Positions 42,828 through 51,707 of a stretch of 55,066 nt of DNA are shown here, piece after piece. The stretch's first letter is position 1. Each line of letters opens with the position of its first letter. The stretch is from assembly GCA_900314085.1 (NCBI GenBank), contig OMTX01000174.1, forward strand, positions 1 to 55,066, given 5' to 3'. The notes beneath the pieces are model-generated. The model did no database searches. It was not told where the DNA came from and worked only from the letters and a program-made list of their open reading frames with translations. Made by a program: the position numbers and the translations under genes. This DNA comes from an uncultured Lachnospiraceae bacterium (GTDB lineage: Bacteria; Bacillota; Clostridia; Lachnospirales; Lachnospiraceae).

Positions 42828-44468
42828 CTATCCCAGCAGTTTCCGAATCAGGGCCATCTCCAGCTTCGGCAGGATACCGAAGGTATAGGGAATATTGACA
42901 CGCTCCGTCCACTTGTGGGCGTCGGAGCCGTAGGTGCCGATATTGATGGCCGGAATGTCGAGGGCCTGTATGTCTTCGAGCGGCAGGGGCGAGAGACGGT
43001 CAAATTCCGGGAAGCTGTCCTTCAGGCACTGCAGGGATTCCGTATCGTCGTCGATCTTCAGATACGAGGAGTCGGACAGGGAAGGATAATAATTTAAAAT
43101 CCGAAATTCCTGTCCGGTTTCCTTTCCGGTTTCTGCGGCTGCTTCTGCCAGGGCTTCGTACAGATTTTCTCCGCATCCGCCGTCTTTCCGGTCTGCCCGA
43201 CAGTGGGGGACGAAGGGCGGCGCATAGTAGAGGACGATGACGGGGTCCGTGAAGCGGATGGCATCGAGGAGGCTGCGAATCAGTGCGAGGGGGACCTCTC
43301 GTTTTTCCGTTCCTTTTTCAAGCTCTTCTTCCGTCAGCCGGTCGAGCGCAGACTCGTCAAGGACGCCTTTCTGCCTGGAGAGCATGATGAGGTCTGCATA
43401 GGACATGACTTTCAGACCGGGAACCTTTGAATCAAAAGGGAGGTCGTTGGCGCGGCAGAAGCGCTCGTGATTTTTCTTCAGCTTTTCCGTCAGATTCGCC
43501 CCGGCCTTCCGGGCAGCGGCAAGAAGCTCCTCCGTGATCGATGGCATGTCTTTTTCGTAGACATAGTAATTGAAATAGATCAGGGCCTCTTTTGCGGTCT
43601 GCACATTGTAGAAGTCCTTCAGATCCTTCAGCTTCAGGACGGAGGGAGGCGGAGCCATCTCTCCCTGACCGGTATCCGCATAGACTGTGGACAGGTTCAG
43701 GATATTCAAAAGTTCTGACGCCAAAGCAGAGGCGTCAAGCCCTTCGAAGGGCTGCCCCACATGGGTTTCCTTGCCCCGGATGTAGAAGCAGGGGAGGATC
43801 TTTCCGCCGGCTCCCGTGTAGAGGGTGACTTTGTCGTCGCCGGGGAAGAGCCTGGTCGTGAAGTCGTTGTTGACGGCTCCAATATAGGAAAGCCCCCGTT
43901 CTTTTTCCAGGTTCAAAAACAGGGGAAGGGAGGTGATGATGCCGGTGTGGGCGTTTTCTTCCACGGGGTTGAAGGAACCGAGCAGATTTCCGGAGAGTTC
44001 CTCCGGGTGCGTCGAGAAGTATTTCAGAATTTCCATGAAGACGGCATCGCCGGACTTCATGTCGACAGCCCCGCGGCCGAAGAGGAAATCACCGCTTTCC
44101 AAATCTTTCTTCACGTCGTCCGGGAGGGCAGCTTCTTTCAGGTGCTGCGCCAGGGCGTCCGGATCCGTGCAGAACTTTTCGAGATAGCCGAAGTCACCTG
44201 TGCCGACCGTGTCCGTATGTCCGTGCAGCAGCAGCGTCCGCCTGTCGGAAGGATTCTTTGTCCCCTCAACGAGGGCAATGACAGAGCCTCTGCCCAGCGT
44301 ATCCCCCGGAATCGGTTGAAAGAAGAGATTTTCCGGATGCTTGTGAAAATAGGGAAGGTCTTCGAACCAGGAATGGATGGTCTTTGAAATTTCCGCTTCC
44401 CCTGCCGTTCCGTTGACGCTTCTGATGCGGACAAGCGTCTTGGTCAGTTCCAGAATGTCCGTAAGCAT
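42828..44468 (-). CDS. rocB: RocB-like M20 family peptidase/deacylase
   Basis: A 546-residue protein of the RocB branch of M20 metallopeptidases; B. subtilis RocB belongs to the arginine utilisation group but its reaction is undefined. Metal ligands are visible in LLLHGHTDTV, GRGAVDMKSGDAV and VEENAHTG. A long C-terminal region conserved in RocB (PYTFGILPKLEMALIRKLLG end) replaces the usual M20 closure. The ATG at 44468 is chosen because AAGGAGAAGG precedes it; the open frame reaches 44654 but crosses the promoter. Its promoter is flanked by two GTATAC palindromes. Confidence 0.85.
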   Translation of the reverse strand: MLTDILELTKTLVRIRSVNGTAGEAEISKTIHSWFEDLPYFHKHPENLFFQPIPGDTLGRGSVIALVEGTKNPSDRRTLLLHGHTDTVGTGDFGYLEKFCTDPDALAQHLKEAALPDDVKKDLESGDFLFGRGAVDMKSGDAVFMEILKYFSTHPEELSGNLLGSFNPVEENAHTGIITSLPLFLNLEKERGLSYIGAVNNDFTTRLFPGDDKVTLYTGAGGKILPCFYIRGKETHVGQPFEGLDASALASELLNILNLSTVYADTGQGEMAPPPSVLKLKDLKDFYNVQTAKEALIYFNYYVYEKDMPSITEELLAAARKAGANLTEKLKKNHERFCRANDLPFDSKVPGLKVMSYADLIMLSRQKGVLDESALDRLTEEELEKGTEKREVPLALIRSLLDAIRFTDPVIVLYYAPPFVPHCRADRKDGGCGENLYEALAEAAAETGKETGQEFRILNYYPSLSDSSYLKIDDDTESLQCLKDSFPEFDRLSPLPLEDIQALDIPAINIGTYGSDAHKWTERVNIPYTFGILPKLEMALIRKLLG

Positions 44469-44616
44469 TTCCTTCTCCTTGCAGTTCCGGCAGGAGAGTT
44501 CATTCTCCTGCTTCTTGCGAAAAAAAGAGGCCTGTGCTGAAACACGGGCCCCCATTGGCAGTTGAAACCATATGCATTGGCGGAGACAGGGGAAAAGTTC
44601 CTGCCGTCCACCAAAT

Positions 44617-44688
44617 ATGTATACATTCTTAACACCACAATCGGTATATGTCAAGAAATATTTGAAAGAAATGAAGAAAATGTATACA
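44617..44688. promoter_or_regulatory. Two GTATAC palindromes flanking the rocB promoter
   Basis: ATGTATACAT at 44617-44626 touches the downstream edge of the -10 box, and TGTATACA at 44681-44688 lies upstream of the -35 box. Both fit the short palindromes bound by FadR-type GntR proteins. Placement over the transcription start favours repression. Confidence 0.65.
44626..44654 (-). promoter_or_regulatory. rocB promoter
   Basis: On the minus strand, TTGACA (44654-44649), 17 bases, TAAGAA (44631-44626). Confidence 0.7.
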
Positions 44689-44745
44689 AAACATGAATGC
44701 TTCCTTCATCCGTTTGCTGCGGCAGGTAAAGATCAGGGGAATTTT

Positions 44746-45390
44746 TCAAAAAAACATGCGGTTGTTTACGAAGTTGATGTGGTTTACGAGGGCCAGCTTT
44801 GCAAAATCGGTTTTTCCCTCTTTCAGGTAGGTCAGAATTTCGCCGTGCTCCCTGATGGCGTCCGGGACGTTGAAGCGCAGGGTGTCGGACAGAACGTTGC
44901 AGCGGACCATGGCAGCGTTTAGAGACCGTATGTCATTCTTCAGTACGTCGTTGTCGGAAAGTTCCGCGATGGCGCAGTGGAAATCGCAGTCGAGCTTGGC
45001 GTAGGTGATGAGGCCGGATTTCTCGGAAATATCGACCTTTTTCTGCGCCTTGTAGATTGTCTCGATATTTTTGATGAAGGCGGGGATGAGGTTCGGCCCG
45101 TCCAGAGCCAGAGGCTCAAGCGCCAGGCGGACGGCTGTGATGTCTTCAACCTCCTTCACGGTTGTCTGTGCCACATAGATATGGCCGGTGGCGTCTTCGG
45201 AAACTATTTTTTCGTAAACGAGGCGGGTGAGGGCGGCCCGGATAGGCGTCCGGCTGATGGAAAGCTTTTCGGAGAGCTGCTTTTCCGTCAGCATGCTTCC
45301 GGGTTCATAGCGGAGGGTGAGGATGTCTTCCTTGATCTTTCTGTAGGCTGTCTGTTCCAGGGTTTCCGTCTTTTTCTCTTTTTCTGCCAT
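44746..45390 (-). CDS. GntR-family transcriptional regulator, FadR/FCD type
   Basis: A 214-residue regulator. The winged-helix part is clear (AYRKIKEDILTLRYEPGSMLTEKQLSEKLSISRTPIRAALTRLVYEKIV). The C-terminal all-helical FCD domain follows, with VRLALEPLAL, a metal- or effector-binding region (DCDFHCAIAELSDN) and EHGEILTYLKEGK..LALVNHI. Such proteins respond to small acids or amino-acid-related metabolites. ATG 45390 follows GGAGGG; an upstream extension to 45492 has no site. Probable targets are the four palindromes at 44617-44688 and 45523-45594. Confidence 0.9.
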   Translation of the reverse strand: MAEKEKKTETLEQTAYRKIKEDILTLRYEPGSMLTEKQLSEKLSISRTPIRAALTRLVYEKIVSEDATGHIYVAQTTVKEVEDITAVRLALEPLALDGPNLIPAFIKNIETIYKAQKKVDISEKSGLITYAKLDCDFHCAIAELSDNDVLKNDIRSLNAAMVRCNVLSDTLRFNVPDAIREHGEILTYLKEGKTDFAKLALVNHINFVNNRMFF

Positions 45391-45522
45391 GATTTTCCCT
45401 CCGTTTCTTTCCGCTTCTGCTGCGGAAGGCTTTCCTCCCCGGTGATCAATAGGGCAGATATTGGAATTGATTTCTGCAAGAATTTCTAACAATGCCCTGT
45501 AGTATAGCCCGATTTTTGGAAA

Positions 45523-45594
45523 ATGTATACTAAAATCTAAAAAAATAACAATTATTCTTGACTCTACTATGCAAACGTGCTAAAAGGTATACAT
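45523..45594. promoter_or_regulatory. Divergent control region with two GTATAC palindromes
   Basis: TGTATAC at 45524-45530 and GTATACAT at 45587-45594. On the plus strand TTGACT (45558-45563), 17 bases, TAAAAG (45581-45586) forms a promoter whose start is covered by the second palindrome. On the minus strand the first palindrome overlaps the probable -35 of the gntR promoter, whose -10 (TATACT) lies at about 45502-45507. This arrangement would let one regulator control itself and the transporter operon. Confidence 0.6.
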
Positions 45595-45747
45595 AAATCG
45601 AACAGACGAGAGAAACGCCAAAGGGGGCCGTCAGGACGCAAAGTCCTGCCGCCCCCTTTCCTCTTATCTGGAGCCGGATGGGCAGCAGAAAAATACCTCT
45701 GCCGGCATTCGATGAGGGAAGAAGAAAGAAGTTTAGGAGGAAAAATC
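45595..45747 (+). promoter_or_regulatory. Structured 150-nt leader of the transporter/deiminase operon
   Basis: A long hairpin spans 45620-45659: AAAGGGGGC and GCCCCCTTT close an inner CAGGAC/GTCCTG stem with a GCAAA loop. A second hairpin spans 45673-45706 with GCCGG/CCGGC. The ribosome-binding site AGGAGG follows at about 45736-45741. Neither hairpin has a clear T-run. It could be an attenuator or riboswitch; no known class was recognised. Confidence 0.4.
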
Positions 45748-46605
45748 ATGAAAAAAAGACTGGTAGCACTTGCGCTTGCCGCCATGACCGCCTTTTCCAT
45801 GGCAGCTTGCGGCTCATCCACTTCCGGCAGCTCTTCTGATACGGCTTCCGGTGAACAGGCAGCGTCTTCCGATACAGCATCTTCCGATTCTTCGGCTTCC
45901 GGCCGGACGCTGGATGAGATCAAGAAGGACGGCAAGATCATCATGGTGACGAATGCCGAATTCGAGCCCTTTGAATACAAGGACGGCGACGACATCGTCG
46001 GAATCGATGTCGACATCGCCAATGCCATTGCGGATGAATTGGGCGTCAAGCTGGAGATTCAGGATATCGCCTTCGCATCCTGCATCCCTGCCCTGCAGGC
46101 CGGCAAGGCCGACTTCATCGCAGCCGGCATGTCCATCACGGAAGAACGGAAGAAGAACGTCGACTTCACGGACAATTACTTCAACGCTTCCCAGGCCATC
46201 ATCGTTCCCGTGGATTCCGATATTGCAGGCCGCGCAGATCTTGCCGGAAAGACCGTCGGCGTCCAGACAGGTACTACCGGCGACTCCTACTGCACAAACG
46301 AGGATGGTTCCTCCGATGTCCAGGTCGGCGAGGTAAAGCGGTATGAGAAGGCCGTTGATGCCGCCCAGGATGTCATTGCCGGCCGTATCGATGCCGAAGT
46401 CATTGACAACTTCGTTGCGGACAAGCTCGTAGAGAAGAATCCCGACAAGATCAAGAAGCTGGATGAAGCCCTGACGGAAGAGCAGTACGCCATGGCTCTG
46501 CCCAAGGGATCTGAACTCACTGACAAGTTCAATGAGATCCTGAAAGATCTGCAGGATTCCGGCAAACTCGACGAGATCGAGAGCAAGTATCTGTCTGCAG
46601 AGTGA
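45748..46605 (+). CDS. Amino acid ABC transporter substrate-binding lipoprotein
   Basis: A 285-residue lipoprotein. The signal peptide ends in MAAC-GSSTS and is followed by a Ser/Ala/Asp linker. The mature part is SBP family 3: GKIIMVTNAEFEPFEYKDGDDIVGIDVDIANAIADELGVKLEI, then AFASCIPALQAGKADFIAAGMSITEERKK. It delivers an amino acid or related ligand to the permease encoded next. AGGAGG precedes the ATG at 45748. It is the first gene of a five-gene run (binding protein, permease, ATPase, HisC-like, deiminase-like) under GntR-type palindromes. Confidence 0.93.
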   Translation: MKKRLVALALAAMTAFSMAACGSSTSGSSSDTASGEQAASSDTASSDSSASGRTLDEIKKDGKIIMVTNAEFEPFEYKDGDDIVGIDVDIANAIADELGVKLEIQDIAFASCIPALQAGKADFIAAGMSITEERKKNVDFTDNYFNASQAIIVPVDSDIAGRADLAGKTVGVQTGTTGDSYCTNEDGSSDVQVGEVKRYEKAVDAAQDVIAGRIDAEVIDNFVADKLVEKNPDKIKKLDEALTEEQYAMALPKGSELTDKFNEILKDLQDSGKLDEIESKYLSAE

Positions 46606-46683
46606 TGCAGTCCAAGCTTTCCTGCCGAAGCAGGAAGGAAGCATCCTTGAGTTTGGCTCATAAATATTTTTTGTGGGACATGT

Positions 46684-46728
46684 CCCGGTGCGCCTCCAAA
46701 AGCGAACCGGGATTTTCTTTTATTTTTT
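46684..46728 (+). terminator. Attenuating terminator after the binding-protein gene
   Basis: CCCGGTGCGC (46684-46693) and GCGAACCGGG (46702-46711), with one mismatch, are followed by a long T-rich run. As at oppA, it likely lowers expression of the permease relative to the binding protein. Confidence 0.75.
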
Positions 46729-46792
46729 TTCTAATAAAAATCTCTCCGGTGGCTGTTCCCGGAGCGAAACAACATTTTCAGGAGAATTCCAA

Positions 46793-47491
46793 ATGAACAG
46801 ATCATTTTCCGACCGCATGTACTATGCCCTGATCTACAAGGACAGGTGGCACTACATCACAGGCGGACTCGAGTACACGATCATCATTACGGTATGCGCC
46901 CTGATCATCGGTCTGATCCTCGGCTCCCTCTCCGCCATCGTGAAGGTATCCTACCCGAACAACAAAAAGAACCCGGGGCTTTGGATTTTGAACTTCATCG
47001 TGAATATCTATCTCACGGTCATCCGGGGAACCCCTACCGTCGTCCAGCTGATGATCATGTATTTCATCATCTGGCAGTCCGGCACTTCCCTGCAGGTCGC
47101 TATTGCCGCTTTCGGCATCAACTCCGGCGCCTATCTCGCAGAGGTTCTCCGGTCCGGCATTCAGTCTGTTGACCGGGGACAGATGGAAGCCGGGCGGTCT
47201 CTCGGTCTTTCCTACGGAATGACCATGCGGAAAATTATTCTCCCCCAGGCTTTCAAAAATGTGGCGCCGGCGATCTTCAACGAATTCATTACGCTGCTGA
47301 AGGAGACGTCCGTTGCCGGATACGTCGGTATTCAGGAACTGACCAAGGGCGGCGATATCATCCGATCCATTACCTATGACGCCTTTCCGCCGCTCCTGAT
47401 TGTGGCTCTGATCTACCTCGTCATTGTCATCGGTCTGACGCAGATTCTGCGCGTCATTGAAGGGAGGCTGGCTCAAAGTGATCTCCGTTAA
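46793..47491 (+). CDS. Amino acid ABC transporter permease
   Basis: A 232-residue HisM/GlnP-type membrane protein. Typical features are [21 protein letters not shown], the EAA loop [22 protein letters not shown] and [26 protein letters not shown] precedes the ATG at 46793; a longer frame from 46673 runs through the terminator. The end overlaps the ATPase gene by 14 bp. Confidence 0.93.
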   Translation: MNRSFSDRMYYALIYKDRWHYITGGLEYTIIITVCALIIGLILGSLSAIVKVSYPNNKKNPGLWILNFIVNIYLTVIRGTPTVVQLMIMYFIIWQSGTSLQVAIAAFGINSGAYLAEVLRSGIQSVDRGQMEAGRSLGLSYGMTMRKIILPQAFKNVAPAIFNEFITLLKETSVAGYVGIQELTKGGDIIRSITYDAFPPLLIVALIYLVIVIGLTQILRVIEGRLAQSDLR

Positions 47492-48218
47492 AGGCTTACG
47501 AAAGACCTTCCACAATGCGCGTGGCAGCGTGGAAGTACTTAAAGGGATCGATGCGGAAATTGCGGACGGAGAGAAGGTTGTCATTATCGGTCCCTCGGGT
47601 TCCGGCAAATCCACCTTTCTCCGCTGCATGAACCTGCTTGAAACCCCGACCGAAGGCCGGATCATCTTCGACGGACAGGACATCACTGCCCGGGGAGTGA
47701 GCATCGACAAGGTTCGCATGCAGATGGGAATGGTCTTTCAGCAGTTCAACCTTTTTCCTCATATGACCGTGGAAGACAATATCACCATGGCGCCGGTCAT
47801 GCTCAAAAAGCAGCCGAAGGAAGAGGCCGTGGAAAAGGCCCATGCCCTCCTGAAGATGGTCGGTCTTGAAGACAAGGCGATGTCCTTCCCCAAGCAGCTT
47901 TCCGGCGGTCAGCAGCAGCGGGTAGCTATTGTCCGGGCCCTGGCGATGGATCCGAAGATGATGCTTTTCGACGAGCCGACGAGCGCCCTCGATCCTGAAA
48001 TGGTCGGCGAGGTATTGCACGTCATGGAACGCCTGGCAGAGGACGGGATGACTATGGCGGTTGTCACCCATGAGATGAGTTTTGCCAAACAGGTGGCAAA
48101 CCGTGTCCTCTTCGTTGATGACGGGCAGATCCTGGAGGAAAATACGCCGGATGCCTTCTTCAGCAATCCGCAGAATCCGCGGGCGCAGGACTTCCTCAGC
48201 AAGATCCTGGAAGCGTGA
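47478..48218 (+). CDS. Amino acid ABC transporter ATP-binding protein
   Basis: A 246-residue GlnQ-type ATPase. Walker [11 protein letters not shown], signature [15 protein letters not shown], Walker [13 protein letters not shown] and the switch His in [12 protein letters not shown] are intact. The GTG at 47478 follows AGGGAGG by ten bases and gives the normal family start ([12 protein letters not shown]); a TTG at 47457 would lie before that site. It completes the transporter. Confidence 0.92.
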   Translation: MISVKGLRKTFHNARGSVEVLKGIDAEIADGEKVVIIGPSGSGKSTFLRCMNLLETPTEGRIIFDGQDITARGVSIDKVRMQMGMVFQQFNLFPHMTVEDNITMAPVMLKKQPKEEAVEKAHALLKMVGLEDKAMSFPKQLSGGQQQRVAIVRALAMDPKMMLFDEPTSALDPEMVGEVLHVMERLAEDGMTMAVVTHEMSFAKQVANRVLFVDDGQILEENTPDAFFSNPQNPRAQDFLSKILEA

Positions 48219-48242
48219 CTTGAAAAGAACAGGAGATTTGAA

Positions 48243-49355
48243 ATGAGCTATTTTTTTCTTGATGGCTATGAAAACATGGAAACCTATAATCCCGGCGAGC
48301 AGCCCCACGACCGGCCTTATATCAAGCTGAATGCAAATGAGTCGTCCTATCCGCCGTCGCCGGCTGTCACCGAGGCGATATCCTCGGTTGAGATCAACAA
48401 TATGGCCTATTATGAGGACCCCTACAATACGAAGCTCCGGGAGACCATCGGTGCCGTATACGGCTTTCCGAAGGAGCAGATCTTCGTGGGCAACGGGGCG
48501 GACGAGGTCATCGCTTTCATTATGATGAGCTTTTTCCGTGAAGGCTTTGCTATCGCTTCCAATGACGTCACCTATGACTTCTACCGGACCTACGCCCAGA
48601 CCTTCCACCTCGATTACAAAAAGATCCCGGTGAAGGAGGATTTCACGACGGATGTCGATGCCTTCGTGAACTGCGGCTGCGATGTCATCCTGGCAAATCC
48701 CAATAACCCGACGGGCAAGGCCATCCCTATGTCCGACGTCGAGCGGATCGTGGCGAAGGATCCGAAGCGCCTCGTCATCGTGGACGAAGCCTATGTGGAT
48801 TTCGGCGGGGAGTCCTGCCTGCCCCTCGTGGACAAGTATCCGAACATCATCGTTGTCCAGACCTATTCGAAGTCGCGGAATATGGCCGGCGCCCGGATCG
48901 GCTTCGGCATTGCGAACAAGGACATCATTGACGATATGCGAAACGTCAAGTTCTGCGTGTCACCTTTTAACCTGAACTCGCTCTCCCAGGCCATCGGGAT
49001 CGCGGCCATCCAGGATGAAAAATATTATTCTGACTGTATAGAAAAGGTCATCGGGTCCCGCCGTTACTTCGAGACGGAGCTCATCCGCATGGGCTTTTCC
49101 ATCGTGCCGACGGTTACGAACTTCGTCCTTTTCAAGGCAGCGCCGCTGATTCCGGCAGACCTCATGACGCAGAAGCTGAAGGAACACGGCATTCTTGTCC
49201 GCTACTTCGGCTTTGAACCCCGGATGCGGGACTATGTCCGTGTGACGATCGGGAAGCAGGCGGAGATGGAACTTGTCGTCCGCAATATGAAGGAAATCCT
49301 TGAGGAGTTCCGTGAAGAAAAAGCGGCTGCCATAGAACGGAGGGCAGCCAGTTAA
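48243..49355 (+). CDS. Histidinol-phosphate aminotransferase-like class I/II aminotransferase
   Basis: A 370-residue pyridoxal-phosphate enzyme. It has the HisC pattern: RPYIKLNANESSYPPSPAV, VGNGADEVI, NPNNPTGKAIP, VDEAYVDFGG and Lys210 in TYSKSRNMAGARIGFG. HisC relatives outside a his operon often act on other amino acids such as aromatic or phosphono compounds. Here no his gene is near; it sits between an amino acid transporter and a deiminase-like enzyme, so a catabolic or salvage transamination is more likely. AGGAG precedes the ATG at 48243. Confidence 0.88.
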   Translation: MSYFFLDGYENMETYNPGEQPHDRPYIKLNANESSYPPSPAVTEAISSVEINNMAYYEDPYNTKLRETIGAVYGFPKEQIFVGNGADEVIAFIMMSFFREGFAIASNDVTYDFYRTYAQTFHLDYKKIPVKEDFTTDVDAFVNCGCDVILANPNNPTGKAIPMSDVERIVAKDPKRLVIVDEAYVDFGGESCLPLVDKYPNIIVVQTYSKSRNMAGARIGFGIANKDIIDDMRNVKFCVSPFNLNSLSQAIGIAAIQDEKYYSDCIEKVIGSRRYFETELIRMGFSIVPTVTNFVLFKAAPLIPADLMTQKLKEHGILVRYFGFEPRMRDYVRVTIGKQAEMELVVRNMKEILEEFREEKAAAIERRAAS

Positions 49356-49373
49356 GGCGGAGGAAAAATAATT

Positions 49374-50360
49374 ATGGCAACGCTGCAGATGTATATGGAC
49401 CAGAGCAGGATAGAAAACACCTTTGAGGATGAGGTATATGGCGAGGTCTGGGGACGGGATACCTGGATCGACAATGCTGTCGGGAAGATTGAAAAGATTA
49501 TCGTCCACCGCCCCGGCGAAGAGCTTCTGGCCATGAAGGACGCTGTATATGAAGAGGAGGCAGGCTCCCTGATTCTGAAGGACGGACGTGGCCGCATCCG
49601 GTCCTATTGGAAGGGGGATACTTTTCCGGATATCTCCCTCATGCAGGAACAGCATGATGCGATGACGGATGCCCTCCGGAAGGAAGGCATAGAGGTCATC
49701 AATCAGGACGATCCGAAGCACGAGTGGCCCAATATGACCTTCGCCCGGGACTTTGCGGAGATGACGCCGAAGGGGGCCGTTCTTTCCCGTTATTCCATGT
49801 ACTTCCACCAGGGGGAAACGCCCATCGGGCAGAAGACCATGGCCGATCTCGGTGTTCCCATCATCGGTGCCATTCAGGGAAAGGGCACCATGGAAGGCGG
49901 CTCTTTCTGCCAGCTCGATTCCCATACGGCCGTTGTCGGCCGGTCCGTCCGAATCAATGATGAAGGAATTGAGCAGATGCGGTCCCTGCTGAAGAACCAG
50001 GGGATTGAACTCATCGTCATCGACATGCCGGCCTTCTATATCCATCTGGACGAGGCCTTCGTGCCCGTTGATACGGACAAATGTTTGGTGTCGACCTTCA
50101 TCCTTCCCTTCTGGTTCCTCGACCTCCTGAAAAAAATGGGATACAAAATCATCGAGACGGACAGGGATGATCCCTTCCTGACGAACAACTGCCTCTGCCT
50201 CGAACCCGGCAAGGTCCTTTTCTCCGCCCGGGGGAAGAATACGATCCGAAATCTCGAGAAAGCCGGCGTGGAAGTCGTTCCGGTGGATATATCCGAGATC
50301 AACAAGCTGGGCGGTGGCATTCACTGTTCGACGCTTCCGATTGTCCGGGAGAGAATCTGA
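49374..50360 (+). CDS. Arginine deiminase/amidinotransferase-superfamily enzyme
   Basis: A 328-residue protein of the guanidino-group-modifying superfamily. Features are VHRPGEELLAM near the start, NMTFARDFAEM, the EGGSF motif (MEGGSFCQLD), HLDEAF with His224 and Asp226, and the catalytic Cys318 in GGGIHCSTLP. Members hydrolyse or transfer the amidino group of arginine or related guanidines. It is shorter than classical arginine deiminase (about 410 residues), so the substrate may be arginine or another guanidino compound. GGAGG precedes the ATG at 49374, 18 bp after the HisC-like gene. Confidence 0.85.
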   Translation: MATLQMYMDQSRIENTFEDEVYGEVWGRDTWIDNAVGKIEKIIVHRPGEELLAMKDAVYEEEAGSLILKDGRGRIRSYWKGDTFPDISLMQEQHDAMTDALRKEGIEVINQDDPKHEWPNMTFARDFAEMTPKGAVLSRYSMYFHQGETPIGQKTMADLGVPIIGAIQGKGTMEGGSFCQLDSHTAVVGRSVRINDEGIEQMRSLLKNQGIELIVIDMPAFYIHLDEAFVPVDTDKCLVSTFILPFWFLDLLKKMGYKIIETDRDDPFLTNNCLCLEPGKVLFSARGKNTIRNLEKAGVEVVPVDISEINKLGGGIHCSTLPIVRERI

Positions 50361-50416
50361 GAAAGTAAAGCCAGGTAAAAGAAAATTAAACATTACTAAT
50401 ATTATTTTACATTCCT

Positions 50417-50454
50417 AAGCGGAGACCGCATTTGCGCGGCCTCCGCTTTTTCTA
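50417..50454 (+). terminator. Terminator of the transporter/deiminase operon
   Basis: AAGCGGAG.CCGC and GCGG.CTCCGCTT form the stem, followed by TTTTTC. Confidence 0.85.
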
Positions 50455-50460
50455 TTCCAC

Positions 50461-50530
50461 AAAGATTTTACATAGATTTTATATCCGCCTGGTAGGAGAC
50501 TTTACATTCCTCGTGTATGCTACATATCGA
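50461..50530 (+). promoter_or_regulatory. Possible Pho box and promoter region of the pst operon
   Basis: TTTACA (about 50468) and TTTATA (about 50479) are 11 bp apart, and another TTTACA lies at about 50501. Repeated TT(A/T)ACA-like boxes with 11-bp spacing are the pattern bound by PhoP in Firmicutes. A TATGCT box at 50516-50521 could be the -10. The evidence is only by eye. Confidence 0.35.
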
Positions 50531-50647
50531 CCGCGGGGAAAGAAGAAAGTAATGCGCACGGACGTCTCCCTTCGGCACAAACGTTCCGTAAACGCGCGGA
50601 AAGCCTTTTAAAAGCCTTCCGAAGAAGAAAAGTACAGGAGAAGAATG

Positions 50648-51553
50648 ATGAAGAAAAACAAACTTGAAAGAATTGCTTCTGTCCTGCTGGCAGGCGTTCT
50701 TGCTGTAGGCGTTACAGCCTGCGGAAGCACCGCATCAAGTGACAGCACAGGCGCTGACGGCAGCACAGACTCCGCAAAGACAGACTCCGCAAGCGCTGAT
50801 GCCGGAAAGGATCTCTCCGGTTCCATTTCCCTCGCAGGCTCCACATCGATGGAGAAGCTTTGCGAGGCCATGATGGAAGGCTTCAAGGAGAAGTATCCGA
50901 ACGTTACGGTTACAACGGAATATACAGGTTCCGGCGCCGGCATCGAGTCCCTGACGGCAGGCCAGGTGGACATCGGTGATGCTTCCAGAAAGCTTCACGA
51001 CGATGAGAAGGCCAACGGCATTGTTGAAAATATCGTTGCCATCGACGGCATCGCAGTCATCGTTGACAAGGACAATGCCGTAAAGGATCTCAAGAAGGAT
51101 GACCTGGCAAAGATCTACACCGGTGAGATTTCAAACTGGAAGGATCTCGGCGGCTCGGATGAATCCATCGTCGTAATCGGCCGTGAGTCCGGTTCCGGAA
51201 CCCGGGATGCCTTTGAGGAGCTCGTTGATGTCAAGGATAAGTGCAAATATGCCCAGGAGCTTGACTCCACCGGCGGCGTTCTGGCAAAGGTAGCGGCTAC
51301 TCCCGGTTCCATCGGCTACATCTCCCTCGACGCTCTCGATGATACCGTAAACGGCGTTTCCCTTGACGGGGCAGAGCCCACGGAAGAGAACATCCTTGCA
51401 GGAAAATATGCCCTGCAGCGTCCCTTCGTAATGGCTACCAAGGGCGAGATTTCCGAGCAGAACGATCTCGTAAAGACCTGGTTTGAATATGTTCAGTCTG
51501 ACGAGGGTCAGGAAATCGTAAAGGGTGCCGGCCTCATTGTTCCCCAGAACTGA
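50648..51553 (+). CDS. pstS: Phosphate ABC transporter substrate-binding lipoprotein PstS
   Basis: A 301-residue lipoprotein with lipobox VTAC-GSTAS. The mature part has the phosphate-binding signatures LAGSTSMEKL, EYTGSGAGIESL, DIGDASRKL, YTGEISNWKDLGG and GRESGSGTRDAFEEL. It captures inorganic phosphate. AGGAG at 50636-50640 favours ATG 50648 over ATG 50645. The gene is first of pstSCAB-phoU and is followed by an attenuating hairpin. Confidence 0.96.
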   Translation: MKKNKLERIASVLLAGVLAVGVTACGSTASSDSTGADGSTDSAKTDSASADAGKDLSGSISLAGSTSMEKLCEAMMEGFKEKYPNVTVTTEYTGSGAGIESLTAGQVDIGDASRKLHDDEKANGIVENIVAIDGIAVIVDKDNAVKDLKKDDLAKIYTGEISNWKDLGGSDESIVVIGRESGSGTRDAFEELVDVKDKCKYAQELDSTGGVLAKVAATPGSIGYISLDALDDTVNGVSLDGAEPTEENILAGKYALQRPFVMATKGEISEQNDLVKTWFEYVQSDEGQEIVKGAGLIVPQN

Positions 51554-51587
51554 TCAGGGCTCCGCATCAGATGATCTGAGTTGCAAC

Positions 51588-51621
51588 GGTTCCGGAGCAG
51601 GAAACTGCCCCGGAGCCTTTT
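51588..51621 (+). terminator. Attenuating hairpin after pstS
   Basis: GGTTCCGG.GCAG (51588-51600), loop GAAA, CTGC.CCGGAGCC (51605-51617), followed by TTTT. It should raise PstS above the other Pst components. Confidence 0.75.
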
Positions 51622-51707
51622 GTTCTGTCTGCGAAAGTTTTCCCTGAAAGGGGTGAACCTTTCGCCGCCCGGTTCAATCGCAAGCATTCTTTACCGGAGG
51701 ATCCATT

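Noticed and set aside
44469..44654. N-terminal extension of RocB to 44654
   Set aside because: It would read through the promoter and operator sites; the ATG at 44468 has a good ribosome-binding site and gives the normal family start.
45620..45660. Cyclic di-GMP-I riboswitch suggested by GGACGCAAAGTCC
   Set aside because: In that riboswitch GACGCAAAGCC is not a simple hairpin loop; here it closes a long perfect stem, and the second conserved helix with its tetraloop receptor is missing.
40183..48218. Assigning glutamine or arginine specificity to the two amino acid transporters
   Set aside because: Family 3 binding proteins cannot be given a ligand from the motifs visible here.
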